Positions 1-8,368 of a DNA stretch of 52,144 nt are shown piece after piece. The notes under the pieces are model-generated. The model searched no databases and had not been told where the DNA came from. It saw nothing but the letters and a program-made list of their open reading frames with translations. Position 1 is the first letter of the stretch; each line of letters starts with the position of its first letter. The DNA comes from Streptococcus suis (lineage in GTDB: Bacteria; Bacillota; Bacilli; Lactobacillales; Streptococcaceae). A program made the position numbers and the translations under genes. The stretch covers positions 1 to 52,144 of the forward strand of contig NZ_POJH01000028.1 in assembly GCF_002960625.1 (NCBI RefSeq). The letters run 5' to 3'.

Positions 1-112
1 ATTTTAGGCAAAAACAGAACTTAGTCTGAGACTAAATTCTGTTGGTTTTATGCAGTTTTCTCAGAGTAACTTCTAGATGGACGGGAACTAGAACTTACTT
101 TGAGAATTTACC
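1..112. repeat. Left arm of a 112-bp inverted repeat that bounds the window
   Basis: Bases 1-112 are the exact reverse complement of 52032-52143. The repeat holds two imperfect palindromes: 15-27 against 29-41 (12 of 13 pairs) and 58-76 against 88-106 (17 of 19 pairs, 11-base loop). The left end may continue beyond the window. The structure resembles a small non-coding palindromic repeat; no transposase is present. Its family is not recognised. Confidence 0.95.
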
Positions 113-1247
113 AGACAAACTAAAAGACCTGCAATTTGAATTTGTTCAGGAGAAAAAAGAACGTGAGGCAGAATTGTCTGCACTAAGGGAAGAAGTTGCG
201 GGGAATTTTTATTTTCAAGAGTTGGATACAGACAGGGAACGGCGTGTCTATCTCCAATTTGTTAATGGCTTGAGAAAAAGAGAAAGCAGGATTGAGATTG
301 ATTCGGTCAACCAGGAAACCTATACTCGTGTCTATTTTTCTGTTGCCAATGATTTCCCAGAATACTATTGGTTAACGGATGCCATGGTTGATGGCATTGG
401 TTTTTCAGACTTATCAAATCCTACCTATCCTGATGATGTTGAGCAAGTCAGTCGGCAACTTGAAAATCTTGCCCGAACTATTATCGAACAGGCTCCCAAG
501 GGTTCAGATTATGAGATGGTCAAGTTTTTCTACGAAACCATTATCAAACAAACTGACTATGATTTAGAGGCCCTGTCCAATGACAGTCTTTCTTGGAAAG
601 AACAGGGCATTACTAGTGTTCTTCTTGAACAGAAATCTGTATGTGCAGGCTATAGTCGAACCTTTCAGTATTTATGTAAATTAGCTGGTATAGATTGTAT
701 CTATGTGAGTGGAATGGCCAATAGTGAGCAGGGAAACCAAATCGGCCATGCATGGAACCTGGTTCAGATTGATGGTCAGTACTACGGTATTGACACGACC
801 TGGGGTGATCCTGTCTTTGAAGAAGCCATGGGTGGTCAAGCGAAATCAGATATTTCCTATGACTATCTCTGTGTTACGGATGAATTTTTAAATAGAAGTA
901 GAAAGGCTGATAGTGATTTACTGACTTACTGGGGCAAGGAATACCCTTTTCAGTCAAGGCCCTTGGCCTATCCATCTGCTCAAGACAATTCCCTTAATTA
1001 TTATATGCAGATGGGAGCCTATTTCCCAAGCTTTGATGAGCTAGCTATCTTAGAAAGTGTTCGTCAGCAGAAAGAGCAGGGAGCAGAGAGGATTTTTCTG
1101 CAATTTGCAAACCAGCAAGCTTTGCAGGAAATGGTAAACCTGGCAGGAAGTGATAACAATTCCCTCTTTGATGCCCTGGGGTATGTCTATACCTATCAGT
1201 ACTACTATAATAACCAGACCTATACATTTGAAGTGACAGGTTGGTGA
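42..1247 (+). CDS. Transglutaminase-like cysteine protease family protein, 5' end lost into the repeat
   Basis: The protein carries the transglutaminase-like core: Cys201 in SVCAGYSRTF, His236 in IGHAWNLV and Asp251 in YGIDTTWGDP (numbered from the TTG at 42) form the expected Cys-His-Asp triad. Such streptococcal proteins are usually exported and start with a signal peptide or membrane anchor. Here the frame is closed upstream by TAA at 33-35 inside the terminal repeat. The first 24 codons are repeat sequence, and no ATG with a ribosome binding site precedes the conserved part. The native 5' end is therefore missing or lies elsewhere, and the gene may be a remnant. The 42 start is only the first possible in-frame codon (TTG). 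The substrate is unknown. Confidence 0.6.
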   Translation: MVLCSFLRVTSRWTGTRTYFENLPDKLKDLQFEFVQEKKEREAELSALREEVAGNFYFQELDTDRERRVYLQFVNGLRKRESRIEIDSVNQETYTRVYFSVANDFPEYYWLTDAMVDGIGFSDLSNPTYPDDVEQVSRQLENLARTIIEQAPKGSDYEMVKFFYETIIKQTDYDLEALSNDSLSWKEQGITSVLLEQKSVCAGYSRTFQYLCKLAGIDCIYVSGMANSEQGNQIGHAWNLVQIDGQYYGIDTTWGDPVFEEAMGGQAKSDISYDYLCVTDEFLNRSRKADSDLLTYWGKEYPFQSRPLAYPSAQDNSLNYYMQMGAYFPSFDELAILESVRQQKEQGAERIFLQFANQQALQEMVNLAGSDNNSLFDALGYVYTYQYYYNNQTYTFEVTGW

Positions 1248-1264
1248 GTATGAGAGAATAAAAA

Positions 1265-1290
1265 AAGGAAACCCGAAGGTTTCTTTTTTT
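1265..1290. terminator. Bidirectional terminator between the transglutaminase gene and rpsT
   Basis: Stem GAAACC/GGTTTC with a CGAA loop, flanked by an A run and a T run, sits between two convergent genes, so it can serve both strands. Confidence 0.8.
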
Positions 1291-1291
1291 A

Positions 1292-1525
1292 TTAAGCAAG
1301 TTTTGATGCAAGACGTGCTTTGTCGCGGCTTGCTTTGTTTTTGTGAATCAAACCTTTAGTTTCTGCTTTATCGATTGCTGAGCTAGCAGCGCGGAAAAGC
1401 TCTTCAGATGGGTTAGCTTCAAATGCTTTGATTGCAGTACGCATAGCTGATTTTTGTGCTGAGTTTTTTTCGTTTTGTTTAACGTTCAATTCAGCGCGTT
1501 TGATAGCTGACTTAATGTTTGCCAA
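1292..1525 (-). CDS. rpsT: 30S ribosomal protein S20
   Basis: The 77-residue basic protein (N-terminus [11 protein letters not shown]-terminus RLASKLA) matches bacterial S20, a primary 16S rRNA-binding protein of the small subunit. The start is TTG at 1523-1525, placed 7 bases after a GGAGGT ribosome binding site; longer readings would begin inside that site. A TTG start is also known for E. coli rpsT, where it is linked to autoregulation. It has its own promoter and lies downstream of coaA on the same strand. Confidence 0.95.
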   Translation of the reverse strand: MANIKSAIKRAELNVKQNEKNSAQKSAMRTAIKAFEANPSEELFRAASSAIDKAETKGLIHKNKASRDKARLASKLA

Positions 1526-1562
1526 TGGTTTCACCTCCACCCTTTCTTGTACTAACTATACC

Positions 1563-1591
1563 ATTATATCTGAAAAGATAGGTTTTGACAA
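1563..1591 (-). promoter_or_regulatory. rpsT promoter
   Basis: Read on the minus strand: TTGTCA (1586-1591), 17-bp spacer, TATAAT (1563-1568), so rpsT can be transcribed separately from coaA. Confidence 0.8.
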
Positions 1592-1598
1592 GTGAAAT

Positions 1599-2519
1599 TT
1601 ATTTTTTTAGATAAATTTTATCAATCTCATGGTTATCAGCCTTATGGAGAATAATGTCTGCACGGTTTCGGGTAGGTTCGATGAACTTTTCCAAATTAGC
1701 TAGGTTTATATTTTTCCAAGTATTTTGGGCAATGGCAATGATTTCTGGATAGGTCATCTGAGTAAAACGATGGTAGTAGTTGTTGGGATCATTCTTTGCT
1801 AGAGTTAATAATTTTTGGAAACGTTCTAGGTACCAGGTTTCAATATGTTCTACATCGGCATCAACGTATATTGACAAGTCGAAATAATCGCTGACATAGA
1901 GGCGCTGGTTTTGTGGATTTTGAAACACATTGATCCCCTCGACAATGAGAAAGTCAGGGGCCTTAATTTCCTGAAGCTGATCAGGTACGATGTCATAAAT
2001 CTCATGAGAATAGACAGGGATTTGACAATCATAACCATTTTTTATCTTATCCACGAAATCAATCAATTTTTCCATATCATAGGACTCTGGAAATCCTTTT
2101 TTGTTCAGTATCTGCCGCTCTTCCAGAATGGCATTTGGATAGAGGAAGCCATCTGTTGTGACCAATTCAACCTTGGCGTGTTTAAAGGTGCGGGCGATTA
2201 GGATTTGAAGCAGGCGGCTGGTTGTAGATTTTCCTACGGCCACACTACCAGAAACACCGATAATAAAAGGCTGAGGCTTGATGGATTTTTGCAGGAAGAG
2301 GCTCTTGGTGAAATTAAGGTCCTTTCTAGCCTTTCGATAAATATGGATGAGGTTGATAAGAGGAAGGTAAATATCAGAAACTTCGTGCAGTTGGATTCGG
2401 TCATTGAAACTCTTGATTGAATTGAGCTCTTTTTGGCTCAGGGGAATAGTGGTCTTCCGATGGAGCTGTTGCCAGGTTTTCCGGTCGATTTCTTCAAAAT
2501 TTAAAAATTCATTCTTCAT
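1599..2519 (-). CDS. coaA: Pantothenate kinase, type I (CoaA)
   Basis: 306 residues, the usual CoaA length. The P-loop [12 protein letters not shown] spans about residues 88-99, and the YDMEKL and SHEIYDIV segments are typical of the family. It phosphorylates pantothenate with ATP, the first and usually limiting step of coenzyme A synthesis in the cytosol. The ATG start has only a weak ribosome binding site. It diverges from the methyltransferase gene at 2632 and is followed by rpsT on the same strand, an arrangement common in streptococci. Confidence 0.95.
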   Translation of the reverse strand: MKNEFLNFEEIDRKTWQQLHRKTTIPLSQKELNSIKSFNDRIQLHEVSDIYLPLINLIHIYRKARKDLNFTKSLFLQKSIKPQPFIIGVSGSVAVGKSTTSRLLQILIARTFKHAKVELVTTDGFLYPNAILEERQILNKKGFPESYDMEKLIDFVDKIKNGYDCQIPVYSHEIYDIVPDQLQEIKAPDFLIVEGINVFQNPQNQRLYVSDYFDLSIYVDADVEHIETWYLERFQKLLTLAKNDPNNYYHRFTQMTYPEIIAIAQNTWKNINLANLEKFIEPTRNRADIILHKADNHEIDKIYLKK

Positions 2520-2596
2520 AGTTTATTCTTTCTAATAGAAGTAAGCGTTTTACATAATACTTACATTTTAACATATTTTCCAATCTTGCAAAACTC

Positions 2597-2625
2597 TTGA
2601 AAACGTTTTTAAGAAATGGTATAAT
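2597..2625 (+). promoter_or_regulatory. Promoter of the nucleoside salvage operon with overlapping CcpA (cre) site
   Basis: TTGAAA (2597-2602), 17-bp spacer, TATAAT (2620-2625). The segment TTGAAAACGTTTTTAA (2597-2612) fits the cre consensus WTGNAANCGNWNNCW with one mismatch and covers the -35 box and early spacer, a repressing position. The predicted first base (about 2632) is the A of the ATG, so the message may be leaderless. Confidence 0.75.
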
Positions 2626-2631
2626 CAGGGT

Positions 2632-3222
2632 ATGTCTAATATGTATTATGAAAAGAATCCAAGTGCAGCACATGATATTCATGAACTCCGTGTCAGCTTG
2701 CTGGATACTCCGATGACTTTCTTAACAGATGCCGGTGTATTTAGTAAGAAAATGGTTGATTATGGAAGTCAGGTGCTTTTGAATTCCCTTGAACTAGCGA
2801 AGGGAAAAAGCCTCTTGGATGTAGGTTGTGGCTACGGACCTCTGGGATTGACCCTAGCAAAAGTCTATGACTTAGATGTTACGATGATTGATGTCAATAG
2901 CAGAGCCTTGGAGTTAGCTGAGAAAAATGCCACCAAGAATAGTGTGTCAGCCACTATTTTTCAATCTAATGTTTATGAACAAGTAGAGGGGCAATTTGAT
3001 TATGTCATTTCCAACCCTCCTATTCGGGCAGGCAAGTCCGTTGTGCATGAAGTGATTACAGGTGCTAAGGAACATTTGGTTGACGGTGGAAGCCTGACCA
3101 TTGTTATCCAGAAGAAACAGGGGGCACCAAGCGCAAAAAAACGGATGGAAGAAGTGTTTGGAAATTGCCAAATTATAAAAAAAGATAAGGGTTATTACAT
3201 CCTTGAAAGTGTGAAAGAATGA
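2632..3222 (+). CDS. Class I SAM-dependent methyltransferase, RsmC/small-domain type
   Basis: 196 residues with the SAM-binding glycine motif LLDVGCGYGP at 61-70 and an SNPPIRAG motif near 127-134. The NPP motif is typical of enzymes that methylate an exocyclic amino group of a base, as in RsmC-type 16S rRNA guanine methyltransferases. The protein is about half the length of E. coli RsmC, as is usual for the Firmicute single-domain form. The first ATG is chosen because the N-terminus MSNMYYEKNP matches streptococcal homologues as I remember them. No ribosome binding site precedes it. The stop overlaps the start of pdp by 4 bases, so it is the first gene of the nucleoside operon. The exact RNA target is not shown. 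Confidence 0.85.
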   Translation: MSNMYYEKNPSAAHDIHELRVSLLDTPMTFLTDAGVFSKKMVDYGSQVLLNSLELAKGKSLLDVGCGYGPLGLTLAKVYDLDVTMIDVNSRALELAEKNATKNSVSATIFQSNVYEQVEGQFDYVISNPPIRAGKSVVHEVITGAKEHLVDGGSLTIVIQKKQGAPSAKKRMEEVFGNCQIIKKDKGYYILESVKE

Positions 3223-4496
3223 GAACAGTTGATTTAATTCAGAAAAAACGTGACGGCTTGGAGTTATCTACTGAAGAAATCCAATGGTTGATTGATGGCT
3301 ATGTAGACGGTAGTGTTCCAGACTATCAGATGTCTGCCCTGGCAATGGCCATTTACTTTAAAGGGATGTCTACAAGAGAAATTTCAGACTTGACCATGGC
3401 TATGGTGCATTCTGGAGAAGAAATTGACCTTTCGGCAATTGCAGGTGTCAAGGTTGATAAGCATTCGACTGGTGGTGTAGGTGACAAGGTTACCTTGATT
3501 TTGGCACCGCTTGTGGCAAGTTTTGGTGTTCCTGTTGCCAAGATGAGTGGACGTGGTTTGGGGCACACAGGTGGTACTCTGGATAAACTGGAGTCTATCA
3601 AGGGTTACCAAATCGAAGTGAGCCAAGAAGATTTTATTAAACAAGTTCAAGAAACGGGTGTGGCTGTTATCGGTCAATCGGATAATCTGGTTAAGGCAGA
3701 TAAATTGCTTTATGCCCTGCGTGATGTGACTGCCACGGTGGATATCATTCCGCTGATTGCCAGTTCGGTTATGTCTAAAAAGATTGCGGCGGGTGCGGAT
3801 GCCATTCTTCTTGATGTTACTGTTGGCGAAGGCGCCTTCATGAAGAACATCGAAGACGCGCGTGTCTTGGCTCGTACCATGGTTGACCTTGGAAAAGCTG
3901 TCGGTCGTAAGACAGTGGCTGTTTTGACAGACATGTCCCAGCCAGTAGGCACTTCCATCGGTAATCGTTTGGAAATTCTTGAAGCCTTGGACATTCTTCA
4001 GGGTAAAGGTAGAGCAGATGTGACCGAGTTCATCTGTGAATTGGCTCAGATTATGCTCAGCTTGGCAAATGTTGAAAAAACAGTAGAAGAAGTCCGTCAG
4101 CATATCGAAAACGGAGCTGCCCTCAAGAAATTTGAAGAGATGGTTGTCGCACAAGGTGGTGATTTGGAAGACTTGTATCGTCCAGTTCAGGTTTCACATC
4201 AAGTAGATGTCTTGGCAGATGAAGACGGCTATATTGTTGGACTTCCAGCCTTGGAATTCGGACTATTTGCTATGAGAATTGGAGCTGGTCGGGCTGTGAA
4301 GACAGATGATTTGGACTATGAAACAGGCATTGTTTTCCATAAAAAAGTCGGAGAAGTGATTGCCAAGGGAGAAAAAATCGCAACAATTTACGCAAATGAA
4401 AATATTTCGGAAAATTTGCTTACAAATTTCAAGAAAAATGTTAAAATAGATAAAGATAGTGTAAAAACGAAAGAAATTATTGAAATTATTTCTTAA
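3219..4496 (+). CDS. pdp: Pyrimidine-nucleoside phosphorylase
   Basis: 425 residues with the thymidine/pyrimidine phosphorylase signature [15 protein letters not shown] at about 109-123 and the upstream [10 protein letters not shown] phosphate-binding segment. It splits uridine, deoxyuridine and thymidine with phosphate to the base and (deoxy)ribose 1-phosphate. The product feeds deoC downstream. It is translationally coupled to the methyltransferase by a 4-base overlap and is followed at once by deoC and cdd. The Pdp rather than DeoA name reflects the usual broad specificity in low-GC Gram-positives; specificity cannot be read from the sequence alone. Confidence 0.93.
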   Translation: MRTVDLIQKKRDGLELSTEEIQWLIDGYVDGSVPDYQMSALAMAIYFKGMSTREISDLTMAMVHSGEEIDLSAIAGVKVDKHSTGGVGDKVTLILAPLVASFGVPVAKMSGRGLGHTGGTLDKLESIKGYQIEVSQEDFIKQVQETGVAVIGQSDNLVKADKLLYALRDVTATVDIIPLIASSVMSKKIAAGADAILLDVTVGEGAFMKNIEDARVLARTMVDLGKAVGRKTVAVLTDMSQPVGTSIGNRLEILEALDILQGKGRADVTEFICELAQIMLSLANVEKTVEEVRQHIENGAALKKFEEMVVAQGGDLEDLYRPVQVSHQVDVLADEDGYIVGLPALEFGLFAMRIGAGRAVKTDDLDYETGIVFHKKVGEVIAKGEKIATIYANENISENLLTNFKKNVKIDKDSVKTKEIIEIIS

Positions 4497-4510
4497 TGTA
4501 CGGAGAAAGT

Positions 4511-5173
4511 ATGAAACTGAATAAATATATCGACCATACCATTTTAAAGCCAGAAACCAGTAAAGAACAAGTTGCACAAATCTTGGCAGAAGCCAAAGAA
4601 TATGATTTTGCCAGTGTCTGTGTCAATCCGACTTGGGTGGCTTATGCAGCTCAAGAGTTGAAAGACAGCGATGTAAAAGTTTGTACCGTCATCGGTTTCC
4701 CTTTGGGTGCCAATACCCCAGCTCTTAAGGCGTTCGAAACCAAGGATGCTATTGAAAATGGTGCTGATGAAATTGATATGGTCATCAATATCGGTGCTTT
4801 AAAATCTAAAAACTACGATTTGGTCTTAGAGGACATTAAGGCTGTTGTTACTGCTAGTGGCGATAAGCTTGTCAAAGTCATTATCGAAACTTGTCTGTTG
4901 ACGGATGAGGAAAAAGTAAAAGCTTGTGAACTATCAAAAGAAGCTGGTGCTGATTTTGTCAAGACTTCAACTGGTTTCTCAACGGGTGGTGCAACTGTTG
5001 AAGACGTTGCTCTTATGAGAAAAACAGTTGGTGCTGAGATGGGTGTTAAAGCTTCTGGTGGTGCTCGTTCTTATGAAGATGCCATTGCTTTTATCGAAGC
5101 AGGTGCAACTCGTATTGGTGCTTCATCAGGTGTTGCAATCATGAAGGGAGAAAAGGCGGATGGAGACTACTAA
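4511..5173 (+). CDS. deoC: Deoxyribose-phosphate aldolase
   Basis: 220 residues. The Schiff-base lysine is Lys151 in [10 protein letters not shown], and the VINIGALKS segment is typical. It cleaves 2-deoxyribose 5-phosphate to glyceraldehyde 3-phosphate and acetaldehyde, bringing the sugar of deoxynucleosides into glycolysis. The start at 4511 ([10 protein letters not shown]) follows GGAGAAAGT; the frame can be extended to 4496, but that codon overlaps the pdp stop and lacks a good site. The 3' end overlaps cdd by 14 bases. The acetaldehyde could be reduced by an alcohol dehydrogenase such as the one at 31641, an inference. Confidence 0.95.
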   Translation: MKLNKYIDHTILKPETSKEQVAQILAEAKEYDFASVCVNPTWVAYAAQELKDSDVKVCTVIGFPLGANTPALKAFETKDAIENGADEIDMVINIGALKSKNYDLVLEDIKAVVTASGDKLVKVIIETCLLTDEEKVKACELSKEAGADFVKTSTGFSTGGATVEDVALMRKTVGAEMGVKASGGARSYEDAIAFIEAGATRIGASSGVAIMKGEKADGDY

Positions 5174-5549
5174 TCTGATTGATTTGGTCGTGGAAAATAG
5201 CCGCCATGCTTATGTTCCCTATTCCCACTTTCCAGTAAGTGCAGTCTTGGTTGCCAAAAACGGCCAAGTATTTACTGGAGTAAATATTGAAAATGCCAGT
5301 TTTGGGTTGACAAACTGTGCAGAGAGAACAGCCATTTTTAAGGCTGTTTCAGAGGGAGTTCTTGATTTTTCTGAAATCGTCATTTATGGTGAAACAGAAA
5401 AGCCAATCTCCCCTTGTGGAGCTTGCCGTCAGGTGATGGCAGAATTTTTTGAACAGGATCTAAAAGTGACCTTGGTCGCTAAAGATAAATCGACAGTCGA
5501 GATGACAGTCGGGGAATTACTTCCATACTCTTTTACAGACTTGACCTAA
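5160..5549 (+). CDS. cdd: Cytidine deaminase
   Basis: 129 residues, the length of the tetrameric small cytidine deaminases. Zinc ligands Cys53, Cys86 and Cys89 and catalytic Glu55 are present in [10 protein letters not shown] and SPCGACRQV. It converts cytidine and deoxycytidine to uridine and deoxyuridine, the substrates of Pdp. It starts inside the end of deoC, so the two are probably coupled. The lipoprotein gene follows after 82 bases. Confidence 0.95.
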   Translation: METTNLIDLVVENSRHAYVPYSHFPVSAVLVAKNGQVFTGVNIENASFGLTNCAERTAIFKAVSEGVLDFSEIVIYGETEKPISPCGACRQVMAEFFEQDLKVTLVAKDKSTVEMTVGELLPYSFTDLT

Positions 5550-5631
5550 GTTTGTAAGCCAGTCGTTAAGACTGAAACCATTTATCATCGCAACGACATG
5601 TTGCCAAAGAATTTTTTAGGAGGGTTCAGAA

Positions 5632-6693
5632 ATGAACAAGAAACTTGTTGGTTTGGGTGTTGTATCACTTGCAGCACTTACTCTTGCTGCCTGCGGTAGC
5701 CGTACATCAAATAGCTCATCAAGTAGCGAATCAGCTGAGTCATCAGTAAAAGCTGCAATCGTTACTGACATCGGTGGTGTTGATGACCGTTCATTCAACC
5801 AATCAGCTTGGGAAGGTTTGACTGCATGGGGTAAAGAAGCTGGTCTTGAAAAAGGTAATGGCTATGATTACTTCCAATCAGCTAGCGAATCTGACTACGT
5901 AACAAACCTTGATTCAGCTGTATCAGGTGGTTACAACCTTGTATTCGGTATCGGTTTTGCCTTGGAATCTGCAATCGCTGAAGTAGCTCCAAACAACACA
6001 GATACACATTATGTAATCGTTGACTCTGTTGTTCCAGATCTTGATAACGTTGTGAGCGTAGGCTTCGCAGATCACCAAGCATCTTACTTGGCTGGTGTTG
6101 CAGCTGCTAAATCAACAAAATCTAACCACGTAGGTTTCATCGGTGGTATGGAAGGTGTCGTAATCGACCGTTTTGAAGCTGGTTTCGTAGCTGGTGCTAA
6201 ATCTGTTAACCCCGATATTAAAGTAACAGTTGACTATGCAGGTTCATTCGGTGATGCTGCTAAGGGTCAAACATTGGCTTCTGCTCAATACGCTGCAGGT
6301 GCTGACGTAATCTTCCACGCTTCAGGTGGTACTGGTAACGGTGTATTCGCAGCAGCAAAAGCTGAAAACGAAACTCGTAACGAAGCTGATAAAGTTTGGG
6401 TTATCGGTGTTGACCGTGACCAATCAGCAGAAGGTGAGTACACATCTAAAGATGGTAAAGCTTCTAACTTCGTATTGGCTTCTACAATCAAAGAAGTTGG
6501 TACTGCTGTAAAAGACATCGCAACTAAAGCTGTTGCAGGAGAATTCCCTGGTGGTACTGTAGTTCAATTCTCATTGAAAGATAAAGGTGTAGAATTAGCT
6601 GAAACTAACCTTTCAGAAGATGCTTCAAAAGCTATTGCTGAAGCAAAACAAGCTATCATTGATGGTAAGGTTGAAGTTCCAGAAAAACCATAA
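5632..6693 (+). CDS. bmpA: BMP/PnrA-family nucleoside-binding lipoprotein
   Basis: 353 residues. A signal peptide ends in the lipobox LTLAAC with Cys21 as lipidated residue, followed by a Ser-rich linker (about 23-38). The body starts VKAAIVTDIGGVDDRSFN, the hallmark of the basic membrane protein/PnrA family that captures nucleosides at the cell surface. It is preceded by a strong AGGAGG site, and its codon use looks more strongly biased than its neighbours, suggesting high expression. The importer genes follow. A structured gap of 139 bases separates it from the ATPase gene, probably allowing more binding protein than transporter. Confidence 0.93.
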   Translation: MNKKLVGLGVVSLAALTLAACGSRTSNSSSSSESAESSVKAAIVTDIGGVDDRSFNQSAWEGLTAWGKEAGLEKGNGYDYFQSASESDYVTNLDSAVSGGYNLVFGIGFALESAIAEVAPNNTDTHYVIVDSVVPDLDNVVSVGFADHQASYLAGVAAAKSTKSNHVGFIGGMEGVVIDRFEAGFVAGAKSVNPDIKVTVDYAGSFGDAAKGQTLASAQYAAGADVIFHASGGTGNGVFAAAKAENETRNEADKVWVIGVDRDQSAEGEYTSKDGKASNFVLASTIKEVGTAVKDIATKAVAGEFPGGTVVQFSLKDKGVELAETNLSEDASKAIAEAKQAIIDGKVEVPEKP

Positions 6694-6832
6694 AAACAAA
6701 CAATTATTGTTTTTTCCGAATCGGCGGCTGAAATCGGTCGCCCTTTTCGGAGCTGAGAATTTTTCTCAGTAAAGCCTATCAGTGTCTGGTAGGTTTTACT
6801 GACAAAAATGATAGTCAGAAAGGAAGAAGATT
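6694..6832 (+). promoter_or_regulatory. Structured intergenic leader between bmpA and nupA
   Basis: Contains a chain of hairpins: an AT-rich one with a T run just after bmpA (AAACAAT/ATTGTTT), then CTGAGAA/TTCTCAG and GTAAAGCCTA/TAGGTTTTAC, the last ending near the nupA ribosome binding site. No clear promoter is seen. It probably acts as a partial terminator or processing site that sets the ratio of binding protein to ABC transporter. Confidence 0.5.
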
Positions 6833-8368
6833 ATGACTAGGGATAATGTCATTGAAATGCGCAATATCACCAAAATTTTCGGTGAATTTGTAGCGAATGA
6901 CCACATCAACTTACATGTCAGACGAGGTGAAATCCACGCCCTTCTCGGTGAAAATGGTGCTGGTAAATCAACTCTTATGAATATGTTGGCAGGTCTTTTG
7001 GAGCCTACCAGCGGAGAAATTGCAATCAATGGTGAGGTTGTATCAATTGACTCACCTTCTAAAGCTGCCCATCTGGGTATCGGTATGGTTCACCAACACT
7101 TTATGTTGGTTGATGCTTTCACAGTTGCGGAGAATATCATTCTTGGTTCGGAAACGACTAAGGGTGGTGTGATTGACCTCAAAAAAGCCATTACTGAAAT
7201 CAAGGAATTGTCAGAGCGTTATGGTCTTGAAGTTGATCCGACAGCAAAAGTAGCAGATATTTCTGTTGGGGCCCAACAACGTGTAGAGATTTTGAAAACC
7301 CTCTACCGTGGTGCAGACCTCTTGATTTTCGATGAGCCGACAGCCGTTTTGACACCTGCGGAAATAGCAGAGCTTCTTAAAATCATGAAGAAATTGATTG
7401 AAGAAGGTAAGTCTATCATTCTGATTACTCACAAGCTGGATGAAATTCGTGCCGTTGCAGATCGTGTAACTGTTATTCGCCGTGGTAAATCTATTGAAAC
7501 AGTAGATGTAGCAGGTGCAACCAACGAAGATTTGGCGGAGTGGATGGTTGGACGTTCTGTATCCTTCAAAACAGAGAAAATTGCTTCAAATCCTAAAGAA
7601 GTTATCCTTTCTATCAAGGATTTGGTAGTAAATGAAAACCGTGGTATTCCAGCTGTTAAAGGACTAAACCTTGATGTTCGGGCTGGGGAAGTCGTTGGTA
7701 TTGCTGGTATCGATGGAAATGGACAGAGCGAGCTCATCCAAGCTATTACAGGCTTGCGTAAGGTTAAATCTGGCTCTATTACCATTAAAGGTGAAGAAAT
7801 TGTCGGGAAAACACCTCGTAAAATCACTGAAATGCAGGTCAGCCACGTTCCAGAAGACCGTCACCGCGATGGTTTGGTCTTGCAAATGTCTGTCGCAGAA
7901 AACATTGCCCTACAGACCTACTATAAAGAGCCAAACTCTAAGAATGGTATTCTGAACTACAATAAAATCAATGAAAAGGCTCGTCAACTCATGGAAGAGT
8001 TTGATGTACGTGGTGCTAGTGAGTTAGTACCTTCTAAGGCCTTGTCAGGTGGTAACCAGCAGAAAGCCATTATCGCCCGCGAGATTGACCGTAACCCAGA
8101 TCTTCTAATCGTTAGCCAGCCAACTCGTGGATTGGACGTTGGTGCTATCGAATACATTCGTAAACGTTTGATTGCAGAGCGTGACAAGGGCAAGGCAGTT
8201 CTTGTAGTCAGCTTTGAATTGGATGAAATTTTGGATGTTTCAGACCGTATTGCCGTTATTCACGATGGTACCATCCATGGTATCGTAGATCCTGCGACAA
8301 CAAACAAGCAGGAGCTTGGTGTCTTGATGGCAGGCGGAAAATTAGAGAAGGGAGAAAGTCATGCCTAA
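6833..8368 (+). CDS. nupA: Nucleoside ABC importer, ATP-binding protein with two ABC domains
   Basis: 511 residues holding two fused ATPase domains, as in NupA/YufO and RbsA-type importers. Domain 1 has an intact Walker A, GENGAGKST (39-47), and Walker B LLIFDEP. Domain 2 has a degenerate Walker A (GIDGNGQSE) and VSQP in place of the catalytic DEP, so only one site should be fully active, as is usual for this family. Partners are the lipoprotein upstream and two permeases downstream. The stop overlaps the first permease start by 8 bases. The symbol follows the lactococcal NupABC naming. Confidence 0.92.
   Translation: MTRDNVIEMRNITKIFGEFVANDHINLHVRRGEIHALLGENGAGKSTLMNMLAGLLEPTSGEIAINGEVVSIDSPSKAAHLGIGMVHQHFMLVDAFTVAENIILGSETTKGGVIDLKKAITEIKELSERYGLEVDPTAKVADISVGAQQRVEILKTLYRGADLLIFDEPTAVLTPAEIAELLKIMKKLIEEGKSIILITHKLDEIRAVADRVTVIRRGKSIETVDVAGATNEDLAEWMVGRSVSFKTEKIASNPKEVILSIKDLVVNENRGIPAVKGLNLDVRAGEVVGIAGIDGNGQSELIQAITGLRKVKSGSITIKGEEIVGKTPRKITEMQVSHVPEDRHRDGLVLQMSVAENIALQTYYKEPNSKNGILNYNKINEKARQLMEEFDVRGASELVPSKALSGGNQQKAIIAREIDRNPDLLIVSQPTRGLDVGAIEYIRKRLIAERDKGKAVLVVSFELDEILDVSDRIAVIHDGTIHGIVDPATTNKQELGVLMAGGKLEKGESHA

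Noticed and set aside
3384..4154. A 256-codon open frame on the minus strand inside pdp
   Set aside because: It lies wholly opposite a well-matched phosphorylase gene, has low-complexity His/Asn-rich composition and no ribosome binding site; it is a shadow frame.
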